Shown one piece after another: positions 8,603-17,632 of a DNA stretch of 64,000 nucleotides. The DNA lies in NCBI RefSeq assembly GCF_023715445.1, contig NZ_JAMBOD010000001.1:1178001-1242000 (forward strand). The letters are read 5' to 3'. Position 1 is the first letter of the stretch. Each line of letters begins with the position of its first letter. The position numbers were made by a program, and so were the translations under genes. Origin of the DNA: Fictibacillus nanhaiensis (GTDB lineage: Bacteria; Bacillota; Bacilli; Bacillales; Fictibacillaceae). A model generated the notes under the pieces. It was not told the DNA's origin. It ran no database searches and was given only the letters and a program-made list of their open reading frames with translations.

Positions 8603-9910
8603 ATGAAGCGTCTCACTGATCATTTAATTGTTATATCTTTTGATTGCCTTTCCTCTCTGGATTTCCCTCAGCTGCAGGAACTTCCAAATTTCAAGGAACT
8701 TCTGCAAAGTGGATCTTATTGCAATCAGGTAAAGACCATTTATCCTTCTGTTACATATCCTTGTCATACAACCATCGTGACTGGAAAATACCCAAATCGG
8801 CACGGAGTGGTAAATAATACTTTTCTTCAGCCAGGTCGAGTATCCCCTGACTGGTATTGGCACCGCAAACATGTACAAGGGACCACATTATACGATGAAG
8901 CTAAAAAGGCTGGTATGAAAACTGCCGCTTTATTATGGCCAGTTACAGCGAGAGCAAACATTGACTACAATATGCCTGAGATCTTTGCAAACCATACTTG
9001 GCACCATCAAATTCCTGTTTCACTCGTAAACGGAAGTATTCGTTATCAATTGGATATGAACCGCCGATTCGGACATTTGCGGAAGGGTCTTGATCAGCCC
9101 GAGCTCGATGATTTTGTATTGGAGTCTGCTGTTCATACCATTAAAACGAAAAAACCAGAACTGCTTCTTGTTCATTTTGTAGATCTAGACACGCAACGTC
9201 ATTATCACGGATTTTCTTCTAAAGAGGCAATGGATGCTGTTCGCAGGCATGATTTTCGCTTAGGAAGAATTATCCAAGCGCTGAAAGAGAGCGGAATATA
9301 TGAGAACTCTGCTGTCGTTGCTCTCGGGGATCATAGTGCTCTTGATGAATCTAAAGCTGTAAAACTTAATGTGTTATTTCGTGAACACGGCTTAATAGAT
9401 ATCAATACAAGAGGTCATGTGCAAAATTGGAAAGCCTATTGCAAAAGCTGTGATGGTTCTGCATATATTTACTTAAATGATCCTACTGATATAAAAACAA
9501 AGGAGGTAGTAGAAAAGCTTTTGAAGAATTTAGTACTTGATGAAACAAATGGCATCGAAAAAGTGATTAGTCAAGATGAAGTTGCAGCGCTAGGGGCAGA
9601 TACAAACTGTGCGTTTATGGCAGAAGCAAGACGAGGTTTTTACATCAAGGAACAATTAGACGGAGAATTTATTGATGTTATTACAGATAGAGATGTAAGA
9701 GCTAAACGCTATACATTGGCATCACACGGATACTCACCTGAAAAAGAAAACTACACAACCACTATCATGGCAGCAGGTAAAGGCATTCGTCAGAATATTG
9801 TTGTTCCATCTATGCGCCTTGTAGATGAAGGACCAACATTTGCAAGACTGCTTGGACTCCATTTAGGAGAAACAGACGGTCATATTATTGATGATTTACT
9901 ATCTGTTTAA
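8603..9910 (+). CDS. Alkaline-phosphatase superfamily phosphodiesterase/nucleotide pyrophosphatase
   Basis: Type I phosphodiesterase (ENPP-like) fold, 435 residues. The metal-binding and catalytic residues are in the expected order: Asp in SFDCLSS, nucleophile Thr in TIYPSVTYPCHTT, Asp and His in FVDLDTQRHYHG, Asp-His in LGDHSALDE and a late His in LASHGYSP. There is no signal peptide, so it is probably cytoplasmic. The ribosome site is GGAGG at 8592-8596. The next gene follows 45 bases later and is probably co-transcribed. Substrate (nucleotide or phospholipid head group) cannot be decided. Confidence 0.88.
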   Translation: MKRLTDHLIVISFDCLSSLDFPQLQELPNFKELLQSGSYCNQVKTIYPSVTYPCHTTIVTGKYPNRHGVVNNTFLQPGRVSPDWYWHRKHVQGTTLYDEAKKAGMKTAALLWPVTARANIDYNMPEIFANHTWHHQIPVSLVNGSIRYQLDMNRRFGHLRKGLDQPELDDFVLESAVHTIKTKKPELLLVHFVDLDTQRHYHGFSSKEAMDAVRRHDFRLGRIIQALKESGIYENSAVVALGDHSALDESKAVKLNVLFREHGLIDINTRGHVQNWKAYCKSCDGSAYIYLNDPTDIKTKEVVEKLLKNLVLDETNGIEKVISQDEVAALGADTNCAFMAEARRGFYIKEQLDGEFIDVITDRDVRAKRYTLASHGYSPEKENYTTTIMAAGKGIRQNIVVPSMRLVDEGPTFARLLGLHLGETDGHIIDDLLSV

Positions 9911-9955
9911 AAGACTTTTAATCTTGTAAAAATCGTTAAAGAGAGGACAAACTAA

Positions 9956-11227
9956 ATGAAACGGTTTACAAAAGAAGAGAATAGCTGGATGTTTTATGAT
10001 TGGGCAAATTCTGCTTACTCAATCATTATTACAACTGCCGTATTTCCTCTGTTTTATAAAGCTGCAGCTATGAAGGCCGGTGTCAGTGCTTCAGATTCTA
10101 CTGCATATCTCGGTTATACGATTGCTATTGCCACGTTTATCTTGGCGATGCTCAGCCCCATTTTAGGAACCATTGCAGATTACAAAGGACTGAAAAAAAG
10201 GTTTTTCACCTTCTTTTTTGCCCTTGGCTTGATTTCAACTGCAACCCTTGCTTTTATTCCAAGTGATCAGTGGCTGCTATTATTAACTTTTTATACCCTT
10301 ACAGCAATAGGCTCCAGCGGATCCAATGTCTTTTACGATGCATTTATTACAGATGTAACAACGGAAGAAAGAATGAACAGAGTCTCGTCCAGAGGTTTTG
10401 GCTTAGGCTATATTGGAAGTACAATTCCTTTTATAATCAGCATTGCCATTATCGTTTTAGCCCAAAATGAAGTTCTCCCATTCTCAACCACGATTGCAAG
10501 TAAGATTGCGTTTCTTATAACTGCTGTATGGTGGGGTGTTTTTACGATTCCCATGCTGAAAAACGTTTATCAGCGTTACGGAATCGAGCGCGAACCAAAA
10601 CCAATCGTCAACAGCTTTAAACGCTTAGGTAACACGATAAAGGAAATCCGTAAATACCGTGCATTATTCTTATTCCTGCTTGCTTATTTCTTTTATATTG
10701 ATGGAGTAGGTACGATTATTACGATGTCAACAGCGTACGGATCTGATCTGGGCATCAGTTCTACTAATCTTTTAATTATTCTGTTTGCCACTCAGGTTGT
10801 AGCTGCACCATTTGCCATTTTATATGGAAGATTAGCTGAAAGATTCACAGGTAAAAAGATGCTATATGTAGGTATTGGTGTTTATATCATCGTTTGTATT
10901 TATGCTTACTTTTTAAAAACTACTCTCGACTTTTGGATATTAGCGATGCTTGTTGCAACTTCACAGGGAGGCATTCAGGCACTTAGTCGTGCCTACTTTG
11001 CTAAACTTGTACCAAAGAAAAACGCCAATGAGTTTTTCGGATTTTATAATATTTTCGGTAAGTTCGCTTCCATCATGGGACCATTATTGGTTGCGATCAC
11101 AGCCCAAGTTACAGGAAACTCAGCAAGCGCTGTGTTCAGCTTAGTCATTCTTTTCATTATTGGTATTTCAATTTTATTTTTTGTACCAGAACCTAAAATT
11201 GAATCTTCTCATACGATTAGTGCGTAA
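9956..11227 (+). CDS. UMF1-family MFS transporter (YxiO/Atg22-like)
   Basis: 423 residues with twelve predicted membrane helices. The opening FYDWANSAYS is characteristic of the UMF1 (vacuole effluxer Atg22-like) branch of the major facilitator superfamily. GAGAGGA lies upstream of the ATG. It probably forms a two-gene unit with the phosphodiesterase before it and may export or import a breakdown product, but that is inference. A strong terminator follows. Confidence 0.88.
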   Translation: MKRFTKEENSWMFYDWANSAYSIIITTAVFPLFYKAAAMKAGVSASDSTAYLGYTIAIATFILAMLSPILGTIADYKGLKKRFFTFFFALGLISTATLAFIPSDQWLLLLTFYTLTAIGSSGSNVFYDAFITDVTTEERMNRVSSRGFGLGYIGSTIPFIISIAIIVLAQNEVLPFSTTIASKIAFLITAVWWGVFTIPMLKNVYQRYGIEREPKPIVNSFKRLGNTIKEIRKYRALFLFLLAYFFYIDGVGTIITMSTAYGSDLGISSTNLLIILFATQVVAAPFAILYGRLAERFTGKKMLYVGIGVYIIVCIYAYFLKTTLDFWILAMLVATSQGGIQALSRAYFAKLVPKKNANEFFGFYNIFGKFASIMGPLLVAITAQVTGNSASAVFSLVILFIIGISILFFVPEPKIESSHTISA

Positions 11228-11236
11228 AACAAAAAC

Positions 11237-11276
11237 AAGACTGACCTAATGATTATCTTTTAGGGCAGTCTTTTTC
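11237..11276 (+). terminator. Terminator after the UMF1 transporter
   Basis: AAGACTG-CCTAA pairs with TTAGG-CAGTCTT around a loop and runs into TTTTTCT. Confidence 0.8.
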
Positions 11277-11290
11277 TCTATTCATTTTTT

Positions 11291-13414
11291 CTAAGCAGTT
11301 ATTTCCCTGTCATGATTGTGCACTCTCTCCTTCTTAAAGCTAAACACTGCAAAGGCTAATAGAGCAAACACAATAAGGAATGTCAGCAGGATAGCCATGT
11401 TTGAAAGAGCAGCCCCAAAATCATTTAACGTGATCACAGATTTAAATCCTGCAATTGAATAAGTAAACGGCAAGTATTGGCTCAGATTTCTATATTCCTC
11501 GGGCAGCATTTCAATCGGAAGGTTAGCTCCTGTAATTGATAGCTGCATGATAACAAGTCCAAGCGCAATAAAACGTCCAACGTTTCCGCCAAAGGCAGCC
11601 AGGAAAAGGACGATGGCTGAAAAAGCACTACTTGCAACAAGAGCAAACAGGATTAATCCACCTGGGTTACTCACATTAACCTTTAAAATAAATAGCACGA
11701 CAATTAATAGCAAGATTGCTTGAACAACAGCAAGTGTCGCAAGCTTTAAAAACTTCACCGCAAACCAGTTAAAGCTAGAAATGAACGGCGGTTTTTTAAA
11801 ATCAATGAATAGAGACATGATTAAGATTCCTACAAACAAACCAAGTGTAAGCACATATGGAGCAGTAGAATCACGATAGTGTTCATACTCATTCACTGCT
11901 TTACTTTTTAGCTGCACAGGAGAAGCAAACATATTGATATTATCCTTTCCCTTCATGCCGCCTGTTTTCTCAGCACCTGATTTCAGACCAGAAGATAGTT
12001 TTGCACTTCCATCATTAATTTTTCCTGCTCCATCATTTAGTTTGGTTGCTCCTTGGGACAGCTTTTTCCACCCTTCATCAACTTTTGCATTTCCATCTGA
12101 AATTTGGCCAGCTCCAGAATCTAATCGTGTAACACCTGAAATTAACTCGTTCCACCCTTTATCGACTTTAGCATTACCGTCTGCTATCTGTGCTGCACCA
12201 GCTTCAAGTTTTCCAGCTCCTTGATCAAGTTTTATCTGCCCGGCCACCAATTGATTAAGTCCGGCATTCAAGGCAACTGTTCCGGGAGCTACTTTGTAAG
12301 CGATTCCATCCGCGACCGAAACAGCTCCTTCATTCAAAGCAACTGATTTTGCGGAAAGGTTGGTTAATCCACTTGATATTTCTTTCGCACCATCTATGAT
12401 TTGCTGGTAATAAGGTCCTACATTAACAGTTGGATTTGCTTTCTTATATTCTTCAAGGCCGGCAACCAATCTTTGTGCACCAGCTGCAAGTTTTGCCGAA
12501 CCGTCCTTAAGCCGGCCCGTCCCGTCTGCTACCTTTCTGCTTCCGGGGACTAAACGTTCTGCAACACCGTTTTTAAGCTCTTCACTTCCTTGTTCTGCTT
12601 TTTGAAGTCCGGCAAGGATTTGCGAAGATCCATCCTTTAAGCTTACTGTACCTTCGTGCAGCTGTTTTGAGCCATCTGCCAATTTGTTGATATCCCCTGA
12701 TTTTTCATTAAGTTTATTTAGTAAAAGTCCAGTTCCGTTTTTCAGTTCTTTTGTTCCGTTTGCCAGCTTCGTAATATCCGATTGCTTGGAGGTCACAGAA
12801 GTTAAGAGTTCATTCGTTCCCTTATGCAGCTGGCTTGTACCGTCTGCAAGCTGAGAAGATCCATCTGCAGCTTTTCCAAACCCATCAGAAACCTCTCCTA
12901 AAATATTCGTCACATATTTTTCCGTTATTGTATCGGCAAGTTTTTCACGCATTCTTTGTGTAGCTGTTTCTGTAACTTTGGAAGCTAAAAAGTTAAGTCC
13001 CTCATTTTGGATATACTCTAATTCTAGCTTTTTTGGCTGCGGGCCTAAAACCGTTGTTACTCTTTCAGAAAAATCCTCTGGAATGATAATGGCCATATAA
13101 TACTCATTCTTTTGAAGCCCTTTCATAGCTTCTGTTGAATTTACAAATTTCCAGCCTAGGTCTTTCCCTTCCTTCATATTCGCTACGAGATCTTCCCCTA
13201 CATTAATCGCCTGTTCTCCGGAAACAGCCCCACGATCATTATTAACTACTGCAACCGGCAAGTTAGAAAGATTATCATAAGGTCCCCAAGTTGCTGATAA
13301 AAGAATTCCTCCATATACCACAGGAACAAGTAATGCGGCAATGACTGAAAAAAGAATAGCTTTGTTTGCTGCGAGTTTAGCAATTTCAGCTGATAACAAA
13401 TTAAAGATCTTCAT
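11291..13414 (-). CDS. yhgE: YhgE/Pip family membrane protein (ABC-2-like)
   Basis: 707 residues. One membrane helix near the N-terminus (about 18-38), a long extracellular part, then five or six C-terminal helices (about 520-695) of the ABC-2 permease type. The middle (about 175-480) is built of repeated heptad-like units such as LADGTSQLHKGT and LKDGSSQI, typical of YhgE/phage-infection-protein relatives, where this region forms a long surface stalk. B. subtilis YhgE/YueB relatives serve as phage receptors or type VII secretion parts. GGAGGGG precedes the ATG. A perfect palindrome lies upstream at 13453-13476. Confidence 0.9.
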   Translation of the reverse strand: MKIFNLLSAEIAKLAANKAILFSVIAALLVPVVYGGILLSATWGPYDNLSNLPVAVVNNDRGAVSGEQAINVGEDLVANMKEGKDLGWKFVNSTEAMKGLQKNEYYMAIIIPEDFSERVTTVLGPQPKKLELEYIQNEGLNFLASKVTETATQRMREKLADTITEKYVTNILGEVSDGFGKAADGSSQLADGTSQLHKGTNELLTSVTSKQSDITKLANGTKELKNGTGLLLNKLNEKSGDINKLADGSKQLHEGTVSLKDGSSQILAGLQKAEQGSEELKNGVAERLVPGSRKVADGTGRLKDGSAKLAAGAQRLVAGLEEYKKANPTVNVGPYYQQIIDGAKEISSGLTNLSAKSVALNEGAVSVADGIAYKVAPGTVALNAGLNQLVAGQIKLDQGAGKLEAGAAQIADGNAKVDKGWNELISGVTRLDSGAGQISDGNAKVDEGWKKLSQGATKLNDGAGKINDGSAKLSSGLKSGAEKTGGMKGKDNINMFASPVQLKSKAVNEYEHYRDSTAPYVLTLGLFVGILIMSLFIDFKKPPFISSFNWFAVKFLKLATLAVVQAILLLIVVLFILKVNVSNPGGLILFALVASSAFSAIVLFLAAFGGNVGRFIALGLVIMQLSITGANLPIEMLPEEYRNLSQYLPFTYSIAGFKSVITLNDFGAALSNMAILLTFLIVFALLAFAVFSFKKERVHNHDREITA

Positions 13415-13452
13415 TCAGATCCCCTCCAAATGTATGTAAGACTTTTTAATAA

Positions 13453-13476
13453 AAATGAATGGCGACTCATTCATTT
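13453..13476. promoter_or_regulatory. Perfect palindrome, probable TetR-type operator of yhgE
   Basis: AAATGAATG and CATTCATTT form a perfect inverted repeat with a six-base spacer, 39 bases upstream of the yhgE start. The TGAATG/CATTCA half-sites are like those bound by Bacillus TetR repressors; in B. subtilis yhgE lies beside the TetR gene yhgD. No TetR gene is visible within the window. Confidence 0.6.
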
Positions 13477-13600
13477 AATTATCATAATATTCAAATAATA
13501 GTTATAAATCCAGTTAATCTGTAAAAACACATATTATTTACTAGTGAGTCCTACACTAAAAGTAGTATTTAAAAATATCATTGCAGTAGGTCGTTGGATT

Positions 13601-13630
13601 CAAAAAAGGATGCCCCTTAAAGGACATCCT
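13601..13630 (-). terminator. Terminator after the coat-like gene pair
   Basis: On the minus strand AGGATG-CC pairs with GG-CATCCT followed by six T, 15 bases past the stop at 13645. Confidence 0.7.
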
Positions 13631-13644
13631 GCTTGTTAACTCTT

Positions 13645-13980
13645 TTATTGAGCTGGTCCCTGGTGCGGGAACTGATTCATATAGTTTGAAAATTGCTGAT
13701 AAGTTTGCTGCAGCTTTTGAGCATCAGCAGGTTCCAGAGAATACCAGCCTTTTTTAAACATCATGTTGTACAGTTCTCTTTGCATATTTTGTGTTTCGTT
13801 AAATACAGTAAGCAAGTCTTGGTAAAGCGCTTCATGACTTGCTTCATTTAATACTATAGAATAAGAATCGGTCATGTATTTTTCATAGGACAGAATATCA
13901 TTGATAAAATCCCTGTCGTTCATCTCTGGTGTTTTAGGTACAGGAGATTTTGGGTTTTGAATTTTATTGGATTGATTCAT
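13645..13980 (-). CDS. CotF-like spore coat protein
   Basis: 111 residues with the coat F pattern: a Pro-rich N-terminus, then DRDFINDILSYEKYMTDSYS and a second helix around TQNMQRELYNMMFKKGWYSLEPA, the signature of the YraF/YraG/CotF family. It is placed 14 bases downstream of a second coat-like gene and shares its operon. Expected to be made late in sporulation in the mother cell; no sigma-E or sigma-K promoter was identified. Confidence 0.82.
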   Translation of the reverse strand: MNQSNKIQNPKSPVPKTPEMNDRDFINDILSYEKYMTDSYSIVLNEASHEALYQDLLTVFNETQNMQRELYNMMFKKGWYSLEPADAQKLQQTYQQFSNYMNQFPHQGPAQ

Positions 13981-13994
13981 TTGTAAACTCCTTC

Positions 13995-14285
13995 CTAGTT
14001 TTGGATATTGGCCTGTGTCTGATTCATTGCTGCTTGTTGTGCTGAAATATGGCCGATTATTCGTTTATAATGGCTTTCATGCATTTGGCATGCTTTTTCA
14101 AGTACAGCTTTCACCTCTGTATCCTGACATTGAGTGGCCATGAAATGTGCTTTTTTCGTCCCTAGCAGGTTCCATGAAAGCATGTCCGTAACATAATTTA
14201 GATCTTTTCCTGTGATAATTTGTGGCGGATTTTGATAGACAGGCTGCTGCTGATTCTGCATCTGATTTTGATTTTGCTGTTGCAT
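13995..14285 (-). CDS. CotF/YraG-like spore coat protein
   Basis: The start is ATG 14285 (MQQQNQNQ), eight bases after AAGGGGG; the longer frame from 14306 would place the ribosome site inside the gene. A Gln/Asn-rich N-terminus of about 25 residues is followed by a helical domain with DLNYVTDMLSWNLLGTKKAH, the first half of the coat F pattern. First gene of a two-gene coat operon. Confidence 0.78.
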   Translation of the reverse strand: MQQQNQNQMQNQQQPVYQNPPQIITGKDLNYVTDMLSWNLLGTKKAHFMATQCQDTEVKAVLEKACQMHESHYKRIIGHISAQQAAMNQTQANIQN

Positions 14286-14364
14286 TGGAATAGCCCCCTT
14301 CATCATTTTTCCATATTATCTTTCCTTACAATTGAGGCATTATGCATTTTTTTGTAAAATAAAG

Positions 14365-14398
14365 TAAAATAAAACAAGCAGCAAAATGCTGCTTGTTC
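14365..14398 (-). terminator. Terminator after the M14 carboxypeptidase
   Basis: ACAAGCAGC / GCTGCTTGT perfect stem with an A/T loop, followed on the minus strand by TTTTATTTT. Confidence 0.75.
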
Positions 14399-14403
14399 AA
14401 TTC

Positions 14404-15597
14404 TTATTTTGAAATCCATTTTGCTCCTAGAATCGTTTGTATACGATAAAAATTTCCGAATGATGCATTTACTTGATATGTGCCTGGGTAAAGACTTGCT
14501 GCCGCCATTTTATGTTTTATGTTCGGGCGGTCATGCAAAGGTACTTTTTGTGTAAGCGTAATTGTTTTTGTTAAAGCAGTAATACGCTTTTCCCATCTTT
14601 TATCCCCTTCAATTGCCATATAAAGTCCTGCCTTTTTATTACGGTTCCATTCTTCCGAAAAGATGGAAACTGGCGGATTTGTTTCTCCGGCATAAGGTGC
14701 AAGTTCAAAAGTAAAGCCAGGCCGTTTGAAAGTTTGAATGAACCAGTCTTTATATCCTCCACTACTTGATAAACTCGTATCAGGAGGAATAAGCCTGTAT
14801 CCTGTCATATTCGCAAGTATACTTCCAAGTGTCTTGTCACCCTCATATGTATTGCTTCCATAGTTAAAATGATAATACAAAATTCTTCCGGCAGTATGAT
14901 AAGAATTTGTAATCTCAGGATCCACTAAGTATGTGAGTGCAGAAACTGCTTTTGCTTCAGTCGTTTGAAGCGGGACTTTCCCTTTATAATCTTTGTAATA
15001 AGGAGCTTTTGCATTATTATTGATATCTTCCCATCGTGCAGGATACTGGCGGTTTAAATCTATCCCTTCTCCATTTGATTTCCAGCGTTTGAAGTCTTTG
15101 CTTCCGCCATTCATTTTAATAAGGTTTGCATGTGCTCCAGCCGGAAAAGCAGAAAGCCCTTTTTGCTGCAGAGTTACTCCATCGGGATTTGTCATGGGTA
15201 CAAACCAAATTGAAGTATTATTAAGTACATGTGCAACATTGTATCCGTCCATCGTTCCATTCAATACATACTTTTCGCTGTATTGATCAATCATTTCCAT
15301 TACAATATTGGTTGTTATCCATTCCCTCGCATGATGAGATGCGTTATATAAAACTGTCGCATCCCCCCTGCCCAGCTTTACCGCCCATATGTCCCTGCCA
15401 TAAGGCGTTTTTCCAAGTGAGCTATATTGAACCAAGCCTGGATATTTTTGTGCAAGAGTTTTTATGTCATTCGTCATCATTTCATATGTATACGTTTGAT
15501 ACGGATTGACATAACTAGCTGCTTCAGCTTTATCACTTAATCCCGATACCCCTATAAATAAAAACGTAATAAATAAAACCAGCCCTTTTTTCAACAC
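14404..15597 (-). CDS. Secreted M14 zinc carboxypeptidase
   Basis: The N-terminal signal peptide (LKKGLVLFITFLF...) ends near AEAAS. The M14 catalytic domain covers about residues 30-310: zinc ligands His and Glu in NASHHAREW, the third His in NSYHTAG, catalytic Glu in FTFELAPY and substrate-binding Arg in DLNRQYP. The C-terminal 75 residues look like a small SH3-like wall-binding domain. The start is GTG 15597, seven bases after GGAGG; the TTG at 15612 overlaps the ribosome site. Likely a gamma-D-glutamyl peptidase acting on peptidoglycan or a general carboxypeptidase. Confidence 0.88.
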   Translation of the reverse strand: MLKKGLVLFITFLFIGVSGLSDKAEAASYVNPYQTYTYEMMTNDIKTLAQKYPGLVQYSSLGKTPYGRDIWAVKLGRGDATVLYNASHHAREWITTNIVMEMIDQYSEKYVLNGTMDGYNVAHVLNNTSIWFVPMTNPDGVTLQQKGLSAFPAGAHANLIKMNGGSKDFKRWKSNGEGIDLNRQYPARWEDINNNAKAPYYKDYKGKVPLQTTEAKAVSALTYLVDPEITNSYHTAGRILYYHFNYGSNTYEGDKTLGSILANMTGYRLIPPDTSLSSSGGYKDWFIQTFKRPGFTFELAPYAGETNPPVSIFSEEWNRNKKAGLYMAIEGDKRWEKRITALTKTITLTQKVPLHDRPNIKHKMAAASLYPGTYQVNASFGNFYRIQTILGAKWISK

Positions 15598-15951
15598 AGC
15601 TTCTCCTCCCAATCTATTATTATTTGAATTTACTAAAATTATATATAGATAAAGAGATTTCTTCGCATGAGTAAAGTCTTCATAATTGTTTCAGTTTGTT
15701 TACTTAATTTAAGACAAATTTCATGAATTTTTGGTAAACATCAACAAAAAATGAGAAACCATTATAGTCTCTCATTTAATTGACACTATTTAATTTAACA
15801 GCGTAACCTGTTAATTTAATTTGATAAGAAAGCTCTTCTAGTCTTGCAAGAACTCTAGTCTTGTCGTATGTAAAATAACAGAAATAAATAAAGATAAAAA
15901 AATGATATATTAATTACACAAATTCTAGCTGTTGTCGGATTCGTTTTTCCG
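15598..15951. other. Intergenic region with a hairpin and a broken gene start
   Basis: About 350 bases. It contains the promoter region of the carboxypeptidase gene and, at 15747-15776, AAATGAGA pairing with TCTCATTT around a ten-base loop, terminator-like but not attached to a gene. The last 40 bases before 15952 encode the missing helix of the next protein in frame, without a start codon. Confidence 0.4.
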
Positions 15952-16239
15952 ATGGAAGAATTGTTTCATCTAACACCGATTCATAATGTGATTCACATTG
16001 TTTCTGGTATTGTGGCGCTTATTATGAGTTCAAGTGAAGCTAAAAGTTTATTATATGCGAAGGTTTTTGGTGTTGTGTATCTGCTTGTCGCAATTTTAGG
16101 TATATTCACTCATGAATTTAGCGGTATTATGTTTATGGTGGCTACAAATATTCTGCATTTTGCCATTGCATTTTCTTCTTTTTATGTTGGTTTTAAAACT
16201 ACTGTATCCAGTCATACAGGACATACTGCATCCAGATAA
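15952..16239 (+). pseudogene. DUF4383-type membrane protein, 5'-truncated
   Basis: The protein contains the conserved HNVIHIVSGIVAL segment and two further helices of the DUF4383 family. The only ATG (15952) has no ribosome site and lies in the middle of the domain. Upstream codons continue in frame (ILAVVGFVFP, the expected first helix) back to a TAA at about 15897, with no ATG, GTG or TTG available. It is therefore probably a gene that lost its first codons, or one using a non-standard start. A strong terminator follows. Confidence 0.55.
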
Positions 16240-16251
16240 TTTTTCAAGACA

Positions 16252-16288
16252 AGAGCACTCCGCTGTTTCGGGCGGAGTGCTCTTTTTA
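16252..16288 (+). terminator. Strong terminator after the DUF4383 remnant
   Basis: AGAGCACTCCGC / GCGGAGTGCTCT perfect 12-bp stem followed by TTTTTATT. Confidence 0.85.
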
Positions 16289-16312
16289 TTCTTACTTTTC
16301 AGTTAGCAACTT

Positions 16313-16480
16313 TTATCGTTTCTTTTTACCGTTTTCAAATTCTTCCTCGAAGAAAAATGTACTAGGGTGTTCGCTGACTTTATAGCAATATTTTTTCATA
16401 TGTTTAACATATTGGAATTTTGAAATTGTCACACACTCACCCGTTTTTAAAACGGTTACTGTCTCTCCTTGATTAAACAT
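16313..16480 (-). CDS. Small hypothetical protein, 55 aa
   Basis: The ATG at 16480 (MFNQGETVTVLKTGE) is preceded by AAGGG ten bases away; the TTG at 16498 would place this inside the gene. The sequence is beta-like at the N-terminus (a KOW/SH3-like strand pattern) and charged at the C-terminus. No family recognised. Confidence 0.5.
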   Translation of the reverse strand: MFNQGETVTVLKTGECVTISKFQYVKHMKKYCYKVSEHPSTFFFEEEFENGKKKR

Positions 16481-16647
16481 GTTACCTGATCCCTTCAAGT
16501 AAACACTTCCCTTCTACTCTATTTTACCACATTTCGTGAAAAAGCTTTAAATTACATTTTCAATACTTTGTTCCATTATTGGTTTTGAGGGTTCTTCCTT
16601 TTGGGAAGAGTAATAAAACAAGAAATACGAAACTAGAGGGAATATGG

Positions 16648-17535
16648 ATGAAAAAAAACAATAAAAAGACATCACCAGACGTACCAGATCGGCAGTATTT
16701 TTTTCCAGCTCAAATTATCGAATACTTTATTGAAGAAGGTAAAGCTTCCCTGCAGATTACGAACCTGGCACAATTTATTTTATCGTTTATGGCAGGAGCA
16801 TTTATTGCTTTTGGTGCGTTAGGTTCAGTTCTTTTATCGATGGGAGTTCATACTCCTGGTCCATATAATCTGCTTTCCGGGGTAGGATTCGCCATTGGAT
16901 ATGCCATGATCTTTTTATCGGGTTCGATTCTTTTTACAGAGATTAATGTGCTTCTCCCCAGCTATATTTTACAAAGTAAATATTGGGTAAGTAAAAAGGT
17001 GCTGCGATTTTGGTGCATTTGTTACATCGGAAATTTTTTAGGAGCCTTATTTGTAGGATTTCTTTTAAATTTATCGGGCTCTCTTGATAAAGAATTCTAT
17101 GAAGGACTTTTGAAATTCATGGAAAAGAAAATGGAGTTTACAGATCGTGGTACTTGGGGATGGTTCCAAGTTCTCTTTTCAGGTATTCTCGCTAACTGGC
17201 TGATTGGTATTGCTGCAGTACTTGCTACCGCGGCAAGAGATGTAATGGGTAAGATATTCGGAATTCTATTGCCTGTGATTATTTTTGAAGCGGGGAATTT
17301 TCAGCACGCCGTTGCAAATATGGGATATTTCAGCATTACCGTTTTAGAAGGCTTCGAATACAGCTGGTATGAATTCATACTCCTTAATCTGATTCCCGCA
17401 TCCATCGGGAATTTAATCGGAGGGGGAATTCTTGTATCTCTTTTGCTCTCATTCGCATTTAAAGAGGATATTGATGATGATATTATTAAGGATGATGACA
17501 AGTCAGACAAGATTGACAAGAAATATAATAAATAA
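16648..17535 (+). CDS. Formate/nitrite transporter (FNT) family channel
   Basis: 295 residues with six membrane helices and an acidic C-terminal tail of Asp and Lys. The conserved pore histidine lies in NFQHAVANM, where FocA-type channels have FEH...ANM; here Glu before His is Gln. The helix-break segment appears as SILFTEINVLL. The start is ATG 16648 with AGAGGG upstream; the longer frame from 16579 lacks a ribosome site. FNT proteins are pentameric channels for formate, nitrite or other small monovalent anions; which anion is not decidable here. Confidence 0.85.
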   Translation: MKKNNKKTSPDVPDRQYFFPAQIIEYFIEEGKASLQITNLAQFILSFMAGAFIAFGALGSVLLSMGVHTPGPYNLLSGVGFAIGYAMIFLSGSILFTEINVLLPSYILQSKYWVSKKVLRFWCICYIGNFLGALFVGFLLNLSGSLDKEFYEGLLKFMEKKMEFTDRGTWGWFQVLFSGILANWLIGIAAVLATAARDVMGKIFGILLPVIIFEAGNFQHAVANMGYFSITVLEGFEYSWYEFILLNLIPASIGNLIGGGILVSLLLSFAFKEDIDDDIIKDDDKSDKIDKKYNK

Positions 17536-17548
17536 AGTGGTTCTTCAT

Positions 17549-17583
17549 CACCTTCATTGTCGTATACAATGAAGGTGTTTTTT
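17549..17583 (+). terminator. Terminator after the FNT gene
   Basis: CACCTTCATTGT / ACAATGAAGGTG perfect 12-bp stem followed by TTTTTTG. Confidence 0.85.
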
Positions 17584-17632
17584 GTTAGAGTTCATATTAG
17601 AAATAGATTTCATCAAAAAAGGATGAACAACA

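Noticed and set aside
11934-12224. Open plus-strand frame of 96 residues
   Set aside because: It is the antisense shadow of the heptad-like repeats in yhgE, with no ribosome site.
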